A DNA stretch of 64,000 nt from Mycolicibacterium fallax (GTDB lineage: Bacteria; Actinomycetota; Actinomycetes; Mycobacteriales; Mycobacteriaceae): NCBI RefSeq assembly GCF_010726955.1, contig NZ_AP022603.1, forward strand, positions 682,001-746,000, in the 5' to 3' direction. Shown piece after piece: positions 1 to 10,260 of this stretch. Under the pieces are notes generated by a model. The model saw only the letters and a program-made list of their open reading frames with translations. It made no database searches and was not told the origin of the DNA. Position 1 is the first letter of the stretch, and every line of letters starts with the position of its first letter. The position numbers were made by a program, and so were the translations under genes.

Positions 1-353
1 TCTACAGCACCCAGGTCGCCGAGGCCGCCCGGCTGGTCGCCGCCGCCGCCGGCTACCCCGACTACGACCAGGTCTGGCAGTCCCGCTCCGGTCCCGCGCG
101 GGTTCCGTGGCTGGAACCCGATGTCGCCGAACACCTTTCGGCGCTGGCGAGCTCCGGTGTGCGAGCGGTGATCGTCTGCCCGATCGGCTTCGTCTGCGAT
201 CACATCGAGGTGGTCTGGGACCTGGACACCGAACTGGCCGGGCAGGCCCAGGCCGCCGGGATCGCGCTGGCCCGGGCGAGCACCCCCAACGCCGACCCGC
301 GTTTTGCCGCGCTGGTGCTGGATCTGGTCGACGCGCTGGAGACCGGCCGCTGA
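1..353 (+). CDS. hemH: Ferrochelatase (coproporphyrin type), C-terminal part
   Basis: Partial gene; the window opens inside it, with the reading frame starting at base 3 and 116 residues left before TGA at 351-353. It inserts iron into the porphyrin ring late in haem synthesis; actinobacterial enzymes act on coproporphyrin III. The fragment carries typical ferrochelatase C-terminal text: [10 protein letters not shown], the WQSRSGP segment and [17 protein letters not shown] with the conserved HIEVVWDLD stretch. The protein stops soon after the conserved helix (DALETGR). As I recall, M. tuberculosis ferrochelatase has a longer tail whose cysteines bind a [2Fe-2S] cluster. Here no cysteine follows CPIGFVC, so that tail is absent. 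Next to it in the usual mycobacterial order is the conserved protein on the opposite strand. Identity is very secure; the loss of the cluster is inferred. Confidence 0.95.
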   Translation, partial: YSTQVAEAARLVAAAAGYPDYDQVWQSRSGPARVPWLEPDVAEHLSALASSGVRAVIVCPIGFVCDHIEVVWDLDTELAGQAQAAGIALARASTPNADPRFAALVLDLVDALETGR

Positions 354-362
354 GGGCGCGGC

Positions 363-713
363 ATCGAGTGAGAACTCAGGGACGTTGGTGAGAGGTTTCG
401 GCGGGGCCCGAAATCGAGTGAGACTTCAGGGAGCTTGGTGAGAACCCAGGGACGCTGGTGAGACGTCAGGGCGGGGGTTTTCATCGAGTGAGACATTGTG
501 GCGGGGGCTACTCACACAACGCGTCCCAGGTTTCTCTTTCGATGCCGAGCGCCGTCCTGGGTTCTCTCTAACGTCCCTGGGTTCTCACTAACGTCCCTGG
601 TTTCTCACTCGATGACGGCGGTCGCGAGAACGTCTCACTAAGCTCCCTGGTTTCTCACTCGATGAGCGCGGCCGGCAAAAGTTCTCACCAACGTCCCTGA
701 GTTCTCACTCGAT
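363..713. repeat. Cluster of direct and inverted short repeats between convergent genes
   Basis: The whole 384-bp gap between the two convergent genes is filled by one repeat family. Two modules recur: ATCGAGTGAGA and CAGGGACGTTGGTGAGAA (with small variants). They are in plus orientation at 363-393, 413-470 and 483-493, then in minus orientation at about 509-543, 553-614, 629-664 and 682-713. The outermost copies, 363-393 and 683-713, are perfect 31-bp inverted copies of each other, so the cluster as a whole could fold into a large cruciform or RNA hairpin. No credible gene is present in it. It could be a mobile palindromic repeat, a transcription barrier for the two convergent genes, or a protein-binding array; the sequence alone does not decide. 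Confidence 0.85.
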
Positions 714-737
714 GGCGCCTCCGCGCCCCCGACGCCC

Positions 738-1589
738 TCAGTCCCGCCAGGCCGACTGCAGGATGGCGTCGACGGCGGCCAGTCGCGCGGCGCGCACCAC
801 CGCCGACAGCGGCCGCATCGCCTCGTCGGCCATCGTGATGCCCGACGAGGACGTGATGGCGATCGGCGTCAGGCCCGCGCCGACGGTGACGATCGCATCG
901 ACCTGCGCGGCGCTCTCCAGCACCCGCAGCGCCCGGGCCGGCGCGTGGTCCGGGGCGGTGTGGTCCCCGCCGGCCTCCAGCAGCTGCTCGACCAGGGCGC
1001 GCGGATCCTCGATGTCCACCCCGGCGCCGCCGTCGCGCAACGTGGTCAACGCCTGCGCGGCCGTCCGAACCGCCGCGCGCAGCTCGAGTTCGGCGGCGCC
1101 GAGCCCGGGCGCCTCCCGCGGCGGTGCGCCGGGCAGCGAGTAGGCCGTCCACACCAGCAGCGGGTCCAGGGTCTCCGGTCCGTCGCCGTCGGCGTCGTCG
1201 TCGTACTCGAATTCCGGGACCAGGCCGATCGGGGTGCGCCCCGGCGGGGTGATCAGCAGCGCCTCGCCGACCGCCATCGCGTCGGCAGCGAAGGCGCTGC
1301 CCGCGGGCAGACCGCGGGCGTCGCCGGGCACCGGCAGGGTCAGGCCGAGCACCGGCTCGCCGATCCGCGGACCCGCGGCGATGCGCAGCGTCTGCAGCAG
1401 CGACATCGCCCCCGCGTCGTCGACGTCGGGCCACGGCAGCCCGGTGGCTTCGGCGGCGGCGGATTCGTAGGCGGTGACCGAATGCCGCGGCGCCCACAGC
1501 GACAGCGCGTCGAGCACGTCGTCGGGCGCGGCACGGCCGGCCAGCCAGGCATTGCCCCACAGGGCCAGCGAAGCGCTCGGGCACCACAT
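738..1589 (-). CDS. Conserved mycobacterial protein of unknown function (Rv1486c-like)
   Basis: A 283-residue protein, called by its position next to hemH and opposite the NfeD gene, as Rv1486c is in M. tuberculosis. I recognise no catalytic motif. It has no clear signal peptide or membrane segment and is rich in Ala, Leu and acidic residues; a short acidic stretch (EYDDDADGDG) lies near residue 130 and the C-terminal half looks helical. The ATG at 1587-1589 is preceded on its strand by a TAAACT hexamer (1598-1603) eight bases upstream, which suggests a near-leaderless mRNA. Its 3' end runs into the repeat cluster. Function unknown; that it is a real gene is supported by codon use and conserved neighbourhood. 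Confidence 0.8.
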   Translation of the reverse strand: MWCPSASLALWGNAWLAGRAAPDDVLDALSLWAPRHSVTAYESAAAEATGLPWPDVDDAGAMSLLQTLRIAAGPRIGEPVLGLTLPVPGDARGLPAGSAFAADAMAVGEALLITPPGRTPIGLVPEFEYDDDADGDGPETLDPLLVWTAYSLPGAPPREAPGLGAAELELRAAVRTAAQALTTLRDGGAGVDIEDPRALVEQLLEAGGDHTAPDHAPARALRVLESAAQVDAIVTVGAGLTPIAITSSSGITMADEAMRPLSAVVRAARLAAVDAILQSAWRD

Positions 1590-1635
1590 GCCCGGGAAGT
1601 TTAATTCCCCGCGTTGTCGGCGTCGGGATGCACGC

Positions 1636-1641
1636 TAGGGT
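1636..1641 (+). promoter_or_regulatory. Candidate -10 element of nfeD (leaderless)
   Basis: TAGGGT fits the mycobacterial TANNNT -10 pattern and sits exactly six bases before the nfeD ATG at 1648, so transcription would begin at the start codon. No Shine-Dalgarno sequence is visible, in keeping with a leaderless message. Confidence 0.5.
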
Positions 1642-1647
1642 TGAAAC

Positions 1648-2082
1648 ATGCCCGCCGCAGTGATCTGGCTCATCGGCGCCCTGGTGCTGGCCGGCGCCGA
1701 GATGCTCACCGGTGACCTGTTCCTGCTGATGATCGCCGGCGGTGCGCTGGCCGCCGCCGGATCCAGCGCGCTGATCGACTGGCCGATCTGGGCCGACGGG
1801 ATCGTGTTCCTGGTCGTTTCGGTGCTGCTGCTGGCTCTGGTGCGGCCCTCGCTGCGCCGCAAGATGACGCCGAACGCGGTGCCGGAGACCGGTATTGAGG
1901 CACTGTCGGGCCGGCCCGCGCTGGTGCTGGAACAGGTCAGCCGGCACGGCGGCCGGATCAAGCTGGACGGCGAGATCTGGACGGCCCGCCCGCTGGCCGA
2001 CAACGACACCTTCGAGCCGGGCGCGGAGGTGACCGTGATCACCATCGACGGTGCGACCGCCGTCGTCGGGCTGCATCACTGA
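1648..2082 (+). CDS. NfeD-family membrane protein (Rv1487-like)
   Basis: A 144-residue membrane protein. Residues about 4-70 form two or three hydrophobic segments. Residues about 85-144 form the small soluble beta-barrel (OB-like) domain typical of NfeD C-termini (GRPALVLEQV, then GEIWTARP, then GAEVTVITIDG). NfeD proteins pair with SPFH/stomatin proteins in membrane microdomains, and the next gene is exactly such a protein, 27 bases downstream. This is the short NfeD form without the N-terminal protease domain. A TAGGGT hexamer six bases before the ATG supports this start and a leaderless mRNA. The precise role in mycobacteria is unknown. Confidence 0.88.
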   Translation: MPAAVIWLIGALVLAGAEMLTGDLFLLMIAGGALAAAGSSALIDWPIWADGIVFLVVSVLLLALVRPSLRRKMTPNAVPETGIEALSGRPALVLEQVSRHGGRIKLDGEIWTARPLADNDTFEPGAEVTVITIDGATAVVGLHH

Positions 2083-2109
2083 CGATCGACTATTGGAAAG
2101 GAGCCCGTC

Positions 2110-3303
2110 GTGGACGGTGCGGCTGCTGGATTGATACTGCTGTTGGCCTTGATCGGCCTGGCGGTGATCATCGTGGTCAAATCGGTGGCGCTGATCCCGC
2201 AGGCCGAGGCCGCGGTGATCGAGCGGCTCGGCCGCTACAGCCGCACGGTCAGCGGGCAGCTGACCCTGCTGGTGCCGTTCATCGACCGGGTCCGGGCGCG
2301 GGTCGACCTGCGTGAGCGGGTGGTGTCCTTCCCGCCGCAGCCGGTGATCACCGAGGACAACCTGACGCTGAACATCGACACCGTGGTGTATTTCCAGGTC
2401 ACCAACCCGCAGGCCGCGGTGTACGCGATCAGCAACTACATCGTCGGCGTCGAGCAGTTGGCCACCACCACGCTGCGCAACGTCGTCGGCGGCATGACCC
2501 TGGAGCAGACGCTGACCTCCCGTGACCAGATCAACGGCCAGCTGCGGGGTGTGCTCGACGAGGCGACCGGCAAGTGGGGCCTGCGGGTGGCGCGGGTGGA
2601 GCTGCGCTCGATCGACCCGCCGCCGTCGATCCAGGAGTCGATGGAAAAGCAGATGAAGGCCGACCGCGAGAAGCGCGCGATGATCCTGACCGCCGAGGGC
2701 GTGCGGGAAGCCTCGATCAAGCAGGCCGAGGGGCAGAAGCAGTCCCAGATCCTGGCCGCCGAGGGCTCCAAGCAGGCCGCGATCCTGGCCGCCGAGGCCG
2801 AGCGGCAGTCCAACATCCTGCGCGCCCAGGGTGAGCGCGCCGCCCAGTACCTCAAGGCCCAGGGTGAGGCGAAGGCCATCGAGAAGACCTTCAAGGCGAT
2901 CAAGGCCGCCCGGCCCACCCCGGAACTGCTGGCCTACCAGTACCTGCAGACCCTGCCGGAGATGGCCCGCGGCGAGGCCAACAAGGTGTGGGTGGTACCC
3001 AGCGACTTCGGCACCGCGCTGCAGGGCATGACCAAGCTGCTCGGCGCCCCCGGCGACGACGGGGTCTACCGCTACACCCCGTCGCCGGCCGATCCGGCCG
3101 ACACCGCCCCGGACAACGACGCCGACGTCGCCGACTGGTTCCAGACCCAGACCGATCCGGCGCTGGCGCAGGCCGTCGCCCGCGCCGAGGCCGAGGCGCG
3201 GACGCCCTCGCCGGTGCTCGGTGGGCCCGCCCCGCAGGCGGTGACCGGCCCGCCGCCGAACTTCCCGCCGCCGCCCGGCTACCCGCAGCAGCGGAGGGAC
3301 TGA
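2110..3303 (+). CDS. SPFH/Band 7 (stomatin-like) membrane protein (Rv1488-like)
   Basis: A 397-residue member of the SPFH family (QmcA/stomatin type), thought to scaffold membrane microdomains. One N-terminal transmembrane helix (about residues 6-27) is followed by the SPFH domain (about 30-200; e.g. VIERLGRYSRTV and LRNVVGGMTLEQTL). Then comes a long Ala/Gln/Glu-rich coiled coil (about 195-265; repeated ILAAEG and ILRAQGE motifs), and last a Pro-rich, acidic tail ending in PPPPGYPQQ. The GTG start at 2110 has a good AAGGAG ribosome-binding site at 2098-2103. It lies directly behind the NfeD gene and before a small DoxX-like gene (4-base gap), so all three are probably one operon. The disordered tail may bind partners; this is inference. 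Confidence 0.92.
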   Translation: MDGAAAGLILLLALIGLAVIIVVKSVALIPQAEAAVIERLGRYSRTVSGQLTLLVPFIDRVRARVDLRERVVSFPPQPVITEDNLTLNIDTVVYFQVTNPQAAVYAISNYIVGVEQLATTTLRNVVGGMTLEQTLTSRDQINGQLRGVLDEATGKWGLRVARVELRSIDPPPSIQESMEKQMKADREKRAMILTAEGVREASIKQAEGQKQSQILAAEGSKQAAILAAEAERQSNILRAQGERAAQYLKAQGEAKAIEKTFKAIKAARPTPELLAYQYLQTLPEMARGEANKVWVVPSDFGTALQGMTKLLGAPGDDGVYRYTPSPADPADTAPDNDADVADWFQTQTDPALAQAVARAEAEARTPSPVLGGPAPQAVTGPPPNFPPPPGYPQQRRD

Positions 3304-3307
3304 CCCG

Positions 3308-3667
3308 ATGTCCGCGCTGAACTCCAACCGCAGCTACGCCGCGCTGGCGGCGTTCCACGCCGCCGACGCGGTGGCCTGCGCGATCCCCGCCCCGCAGATC
3401 ACCGCGGCGCTCGATGCGGTGAACTGCCCGCAGCAGGTGCGGCCGGTGCTGCCGGTGGTCAAGGCCGCCGCGGCGATCGGGCTGCTGGCGGTCTACAAGC
3501 TGCCCGCGCTGGCCCGGCTGACCACCTTCATGCTGACCATCTACTTCACCCTGGCGGTCGGTGCCCACCTGAAGGCCAAGGACTACAGCCCCGGGTTGGC
3601 CGCGTCGTCGTCGTTTTTGGCGCTGTGCGCGACGATGACGGCGATGGGCCCGCAGCGGGAGAACTGA
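3308..3667 (+). CDS. Small DoxX-like membrane protein
   Basis: A 119-residue protein with about four hydrophobic helices and a DoxX-like layout: an N-terminal AALAAFHAADAVAC segment, a central VVKAAAAIGLLAVYKLPALARLT helix pair and a C-terminal hydrophobic stretch with AVGAHLKAKD. DoxX-like proteins are small inner-membrane proteins, some linked to redox stress, but no enzymatic role can be read from this sequence. It starts four bases after the SPFH gene stops, so it is probably co-transcribed with nfeD and SPFH. Family assignment is from hydropathy and motif resemblance only. Confidence 0.75.
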   Translation: MSALNSNRSYAALAAFHAADAVACAIPAPQITAALDAVNCPQQVRPVLPVVKAAAAIGLLAVYKLPALARLTTFMLTIYFTLAVGAHLKAKDYSPGLAASSSFLALCATMTAMGPQREN

Positions 3668-3688
3668 CGACCGGCTCCGGGCCCGGGC

Positions 3689-4447
3689 CTACGCGGCGGC
3701 CTCCCGGGCCAGCCGCTCCAGCTGCTCGCGGTGGTGCCGCCGGTGCACCCGGGCCTCGTAGACCAGCCCGGCCACCCCGATGCTGGCGGTGCACACCGAC
3801 ACCAGGATCAGCAGCGGATTGATGTTCCCGGTCATCGCGTCGCCGAGGATCACCACCGCGGCGGTGCCCGGGGCCAGCCCGACGACGGTGGCCAGCGTGT
3901 AGGGCAGCAGCCGAACCGAGGAGGCGCCCGCGGCGTAGTTGATCACCGAGAACGGCACCGCCGGGATCATCCGCAGCGACAGCACGGCCGGCCAGCCGCG
4001 ACGGCTCAGGTGCGCGTCGATGGCCTCGACCCGTGGGTGCAGCCGGCCCAGCTGCCAGCCGAACGCGCGGACCAGCAGCACCGCGATGACGGCGCTGATC
4101 GTCGAGGCCGTCACCGCGATCCCGACGCCCAGCGCGGGCCCGAACAGCAGCCCGGCGGCCAGGGTGAACGCGGTGCGCGGAAACGGCACCACGGTGGCCA
4201 GCGCGTGCGCGGCCAGAAATGCCAGCGGAAACCACGGGCCGGCGGCGGTGGCCCAGTCGCGCATCTGCACGGCACTGGGCATCGGCACGGCCAGCGCGAG
4301 CACCACCAGCGCGACCAGGGTGGCCGAGGTGAGCACCACCCGTCGTCCGGGGAGCTGACGCACGACGGCACCGGCGGTGACCGGCAACGTCCGCAACACG
4401 GCGGTGAAGCGCCGCACACCGACATCGGACCAGGCCACGGGATCCAA
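3689..4447 (-). CDS. TVP38/TMEM64 (DedA-like) family membrane protein
   Basis: A 252-residue integral membrane protein of the TVP38/TMEM64 (SNARE-associated/VTT) superfamily, whose better-studied members move lipids across membranes. The hallmark G-rich segment appears as FPRTAFTLAAGLLFGPALG near the middle, followed by the second half-repeat ending RMIPAVPFSVINYAAGASSV. Five or six transmembrane helices can be drawn. The open frame starts with TTG at 4447; a GTG at 4438 has a better-placed AGG upstream and may be the true start. It is convergent with the SPFH operon and divergent from mutA. An orthologue lies in the same place in M. tuberculosis (Rv1491c, recalled). The C-terminus is cytoplasmic and basic (RVHRRHHREQ). 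Confidence 0.87.
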   Translation of the reverse strand: MDPVAWSDVGVRRFTAVLRTLPVTAGAVVRQLPGRRVVLTSATLVALVVLALAVPMPSAVQMRDWATAAGPWFPLAFLAAHALATVVPFPRTAFTLAAGLLFGPALGVGIAVTASTISAVIAVLLVRAFGWQLGRLHPRVEAIDAHLSRRGWPAVLSLRMIPAVPFSVINYAAGASSVRLLPYTLATVVGLAPGTAAVVILGDAMTGNINPLLILVSVCTASIGVAGLVYEARVHRRHHREQLERLAREAAA

Positions 4448-4587
4448 GCCTACGGGCTGCCGCGGAACACGCGACGGCGTCGGTGACCAGACTCACTGTG
4501 TTACTCGCCGGTAGCCAGCGGTCGGGTCAAAACCGCAGCTGAGCATCATTTAGCCTGAAGGGAACGCGATTTTCACAGGAGCTGCCA

Positions 4588-6467
4588 GTGTCTTCAGGGG
4601 TAACCGTCGAGCCCGCCGACCGGGCCGAGTTGGAAAGGGCCCGCGCCGTCTGGCGTTCCGGAGTCGCCAAGGTGCTGGCCAAGACGACCCGCAAGGAACC
4701 CGCCGAGCTCGGTGCCGAGCCGGATCGGCTGCTGGACACGCCGACCTACGAGGGTGTCACCGTCCGCCCGCTCTACACCGCGCTCGACGAGCTGCCCGAG
4801 GCCCCGCTGCCGGGCAGCTGGCCGTTCACCCGCGGCGGCGACGCCGGCCGTGACGTGCTGGCCGGCTGGAAGGTCGCCGACGTCTACCCGGCCCCGGGCC
4901 AGCCGGTGGGGGAGGCCAACGCCACCCTGCTGGCCGAGCTGGGCCTGGGCGTCAGCGCCCTGGTGCTGCGCGTCGGTGACGACGGGGTGGCCGCCGACGA
5001 CCTGGACCGGCTGCTGGAGGGCGTCTTCATCGAGCTGGCGCCGATCCGGCTGGAACCCGGGCAGGGCTTCGGCGCGCACTACGGCGCCGCCGCCGAGGCG
5101 CTGACCCAGCTGGCCGCCGACGTCACCGCCGAGCACCGCGCCGGTCTGTCGATCGACCTGGGCGCCGACCCGCTGACCGCCGCGCTGACCGCCGCGCCGT
5201 CGCCGTGCCTCGACGAGGTCGTCGCGGTGGCCGGGCAGGCCGGCCCCGGCATCCGGGCGATCACCGTCGACGGGGCCGCCCTGCACGACCTGGGCGCCGA
5301 CGCCGCGCTGGAGCTGGCCGGGGCGATCGCCGCGGCGGTGGACTACCTGCGGGCGCTGACCGCCGCCGGGCTGAGCGCCGGTGAGGCGCTGGGGCAGCTC
5401 GGTTTCCGGATCGCGGTGGCCGACGACCAGTTCGTCGGCATCGCCAAGCTGCGCGCGCTGCGCCGGCTGTGGGCCCGGGTCGCCGAGGTGCTCGGCGCCC
5501 CGGAGGCCGGTGCCACCCGGGTGCACGCCGTCGGATCGCTGGCCATGATGAGCCAGCGCGACCCGTGGGTGAACATGCTGCGCGGCACGCTGGCCGGCTT
5601 CGGTGCCGGCCTCGGCGGCGCCGACACCGTGCAGTTGCGCAACTTCGACGTCGCCATCCCCGGCGGGGTGCCCGGCGTCGCGCCCGGCTTCGCCCGCCGG
5701 ATCGCCCGCAACACCCAGCTGCTGCTGCTGGAGGAGTCGCACCTGGGCCGGGTGCTGGATCCGGGGGCGGGCTCCTGGTACCTGGAGGACCTGACCGAGT
5801 CGCTGGCCGACGCCGCCTGGGCGCAGTTCCAGGCCATCGAGGCTCGCGGCGGGTTCGGCGCGGCAACCGATTTCGTGGCCGAGCAGATCGCCGCGGTGGC
5901 CGAGCGCCGCGCGGCCGACATCGCGCACCGGCGCACCGCGCTCACCGGGGTCAACGAATTCCCCAACCTCGACGAGGATCCGCTGCCGCGTACCGGCGAG
6001 CCGGCCGGGGTGCTGCGCTACGCGGCCGGATTCGAGGCGCTGCGCAACCGCTCGGATGCGGTCCTGGCCGCATCCGGCGCCCGGCCGAAGGTGCTGCTGC
6101 TGCCGCTGGGTCCGCTGGCCGAGCACAACGTGCGCACCACGTTCGCGGCCAACCTGTTGGCCTCCGGCGGCATCGAGGCGATCAACCCCGGCACCCTGGC
6201 CGCCGCCGGCATCGCCGATGCCGTTGCGGCGGCCCGGGATTCCGGGTTCGGCGGTGACATCGCGGTGATCTGCGGCACCGACGCCCGGTACGCCGGCGAG
6301 GCCGCCGCGGTGGTTCAGGCCGCGCGCGCGGCCGGCCTGGCGCGGGTGCTGCTGGCCGGACCGGAAGGCGCCGTCGCCGAGTCGACCACCCGGCCCGACG
6401 GCTATCTGACGATGAAAATCGATGCGGTCGAAGTACTTTCGGCCATGCTGACCCGATTGGGGGCGTG

Positions 6468-6468
<1 letters not shown>
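4588..6468 (+). CDS. mutA: Methylmalonyl-CoA mutase, small (beta) subunit
   Basis: A 626-residue non-catalytic subunit of the MutA-MutB heterodimer, which interconverts (R)-methylmalonyl-CoA and succinyl-CoA with adenosylcobalamin. It carries the mutase barrel (about residues 40-430; e.g. [10 protein letters not shown] and [19 protein letters not shown]) and a C-terminal Rossmann-like domain (about 480-620). That domain lacks the DxHxxG cobalamin motif found in MutB, as expected for the small subunit. The GTG start is supported by ACAGGAG at 4576-4582; a TAGCCT hexamer at 4553-4558 is a possible -10. The stop overlaps the mutB start. The pathway feeds propionate from odd-chain lipids and cholesterol into the TCA cycle and can supply methylmalonyl-CoA for methyl-branched lipids, such as those the downstream PKS may make. 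Confidence 0.96.
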
Positions 6469-8735
<2,267 letters not shown>

Positions 8736-8736
8736 C

Positions 8737-9708
8737 ATGGACGTCGCCGAACTGGCCGCCGGGGTCCGCTCCGGCAACCGCGCGGTGCTCGCGCGCGCCA
8801 TCACCCTGGTCGAATCCGTGCGGCCGGACCACCGCGCGAAGGCCCAGCAGCTGCTGCTGGAGCTGATGCCCGATGCCGGCCGGGCCATGCACGTCGGGAT
8901 CACCGGGGTGCCGGGGGTGGGCAAGTCGACGTCGATCGAGGCGCTCGGCATGTACCTGATCGAGGCCGGTCACCGGGTGGCGGTGCTGGCGGTGGACCCG
9001 TCCTCGACGCGCACCGGCGGCTCCATCCTCGGCGACAAGACCCGGATGGGCCGGCTGTCCAACGACCCGGCCGGGTACGTGCGGCCGTCGCCGACCTCGG
9101 GCACCCTCGGCGGGGTCACCAAGGCCACCCGGGAGACGATCGTGCTGCTGGAGGCGGCCGGATTCGACATCGTGCTGGTCGAGACGGTCGGGGTGGGCCA
9201 GTCCGAGGTGGCCGTGGCCGACATGGTCGACACCTTCGTGTTCCTGACCCTGGCCCGGACCGGGGACCAGTTGCAGGGCATCAAAAAGGGTGTGCTCGAG
9301 CTGGCCGACATCATCGTGGTGAACAAGGCCGACGGGGCGCACAAGATGGAGGCCCGCTCGGCGGCCCGTGAGCTCGCCGGTGCGATCCGGCTGATCTACC
9401 CCCGGGAAACGCTGTGGCGCCCGCCGGTTCTGACCATGAGCGCGCTGGAGGGCAGCGGTCTTGCCGAACTGTGGAACGCGGTCAGCGACCACCGCCGGGT
9501 GCTGACCGAGGCCGGCGAGTTCGAGACCCGCCGGCGCGCCCAGCAGGTGGACTGGATGTGGGAGATGGTCCGCGATGAGGTGCTGGCGCGGGTGCTGACC
9601 GCGCCGCGGGTCCGGGCGATCCGCGCCGAGGTGGAGCAGCGGGTCCGCGACGGTGCGCTCACCCCGGCGCTGGGCGCCGAGCAGATCCTGTCGGCCGTCG
9701 AACCGTAG
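8737..9708 (+). CDS. meaB: G-protein chaperone of methylmalonyl-CoA mutase (MeaB/ArgK family)
   Basis: A 323-residue SIMIBI-class GTPase that protects the mutase and gates loading of adenosylcobalamin. The P-loop GVPGVGKST is at about residues 56-64. It is followed by the family segment VAVLAVDPSSTRTGGSILGDKTRM, a Walker B/switch region (FDIVLVETVGVGQSE) and the base-specificity motif NKAD. The C-terminal helical arm (WMWEMVRDEVLARVL) is the dimerisation part. The ATG at 8737 lies one base past the mutB stop; upstream in-frame sites lie inside mutB. Operon position and full-length motifs make the call secure. A weak terminator-like hairpin follows at 9746-9772, and the lipid cassette begins beyond it. 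Confidence 0.96.
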   Translation: MDVAELAAGVRSGNRAVLARAITLVESVRPDHRAKAQQLLLELMPDAGRAMHVGITGVPGVGKSTSIEALGMYLIEAGHRVAVLAVDPSSTRTGGSILGDKTRMGRLSNDPAGYVRPSPTSGTLGGVTKATRETIVLLEAAGFDIVLVETVGVGQSEVAVADMVDTFVFLTLARTGDQLQGIKKGVLELADIIVVNKADGAHKMEARSAARELAGAIRLIYPRETLWRPPVLTMSALEGSGLAELWNAVSDHRRVLTEAGEFETRRRAQQVDWMWEMVRDEVLARVLTAPRVRAIRAEVEQRVRDGALTPALGAEQILSAVEP

Positions 9709-9745
9709 CCCGGCTGCCGCCGGACACGCCGAAGACGGCACCGGA

Positions 9746-9772
9746 AAAAAGTGGTACGTGAAGCCACTTTTT
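9746..9772 (+). terminator. Candidate terminator of mutA-mutB-meaB
   Basis: AAAAAGTGG (9746-9754) and CCACTTTTT (9764-9772) form a perfect 9-bp stem with a 9-base loop, followed by GATTTT. The stem is AT-rich, so as a classical intrinsic terminator it is modest, but the T-run is unusual in this G+C-rich DNA and lies 38 bases after meaB. It is symmetrical and could work from either side. Confidence 0.5.
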
Positions 9773-9829
9773 GATTTTCGGATCGAATTGCGTTGTCCGC
9801 CAGTAGATCCTACATCGCGTCGGGTTGCC

Positions 9830-9878
9830 TATCGGACGTCATGTAGGATTCCTGGCTATTCCTACACGGTGTCCGATA
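9830..9878. promoter_or_regulatory. Long imperfect hairpin in the leader of the lipid cassette
   Basis: TATCGGACGTCATGTAGGA (9830-9848) and TCCTACACGGTGTCCGATA (9860-9878) pair at 16 of 19 positions around an 11-base loop. An extra TCCTACA copy lies just upstream at 9808-9814. It sits in the 552-bp gap (9709-10260) between meaB and the PKS gene. It may be a terminator without a T-tract, a two-site operator, or an RNA leader element; there is no T-run after it. Confidence 0.55.
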
Positions 9879-10078
9879 GCGGCGCGACGCGGCTGACAGA
9901 TGCTGCAATGTCGACTAATCCGCCATTTCTTCGGCTGAAATAGCCGCTCGCGCAATGCCTCTCGGCGAACGCCTCGCGGCGTGTGCCAATTGGGCCGGCG
10001 GTATGAAAAGCGTTCAGCTGCAAAAAGGAAGTCGCTGCCAGAATCGGTGGTGGCCGGATCGGCCGGCCCGGGGACGCC

Positions 10079-10107
10079 TTGACAGCCTCCATAGGCGCTC
10101 TTATGGG
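10079..10107 (+). promoter_or_regulatory. Candidate promoter of the PKS cassette
   Basis: TTGACA (10079-10084), a 17-base spacer and TATGGG (10102-10107) resemble a housekeeping promoter, although the last base of the -10 departs from TANNNT. It would give a 5' leader of roughly 145 bases before the PKS start. The wider stretch 9709-10260 has no credible gene and is noticeably richer in A+T than its neighbours. Confidence 0.4.
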
Positions 10108-10204
10108 TTGACCGCAATCACATTTTTCGCTCGATGTCTGCCACCTCACATCGCAGCGACACGTTCGTATCCCGTCCCGCCTCGGGCCGACTGCCGACCC
10201 GGGG

Positions 10205-10228
10205 CGCATTTGTAGCGCCGCAAATGCG
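10205..10228 (+). promoter_or_regulatory. Stem-loop just upstream of the PKS ribosome-binding site
   Basis: CGCATTTG (10205-10212) and CAAATGCG (10221-10228) are perfect 8-bp arms around an 8-base loop. The stem lies 22 bases before the AAGGAG ribosome-binding site (10250-10255), so if transcribed it would sit in the 5' leader. Its role is unknown. Confidence 0.45.
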
Positions 10229-10260
10229 GTCTGCGTCATCTTGCCGAGCAAGGAGTTCTC

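Noticed and set aside
685..3327. An 880-codon minus-strand open frame across the conserved protein, NfeD and SPFH genes
   Set aside because: It is antisense to genes with clear family motifs, has arginine/glycine-rich low-complexity composition, and includes the repeat cluster; a by-product of high G+C.
9955..10215. An 86-codon open frame in the gap before the PKS
   Set aside because: No ribosome-binding site or motif; it overlaps the candidate promoter and hairpin region, and its codon use differs from neighbouring genes.
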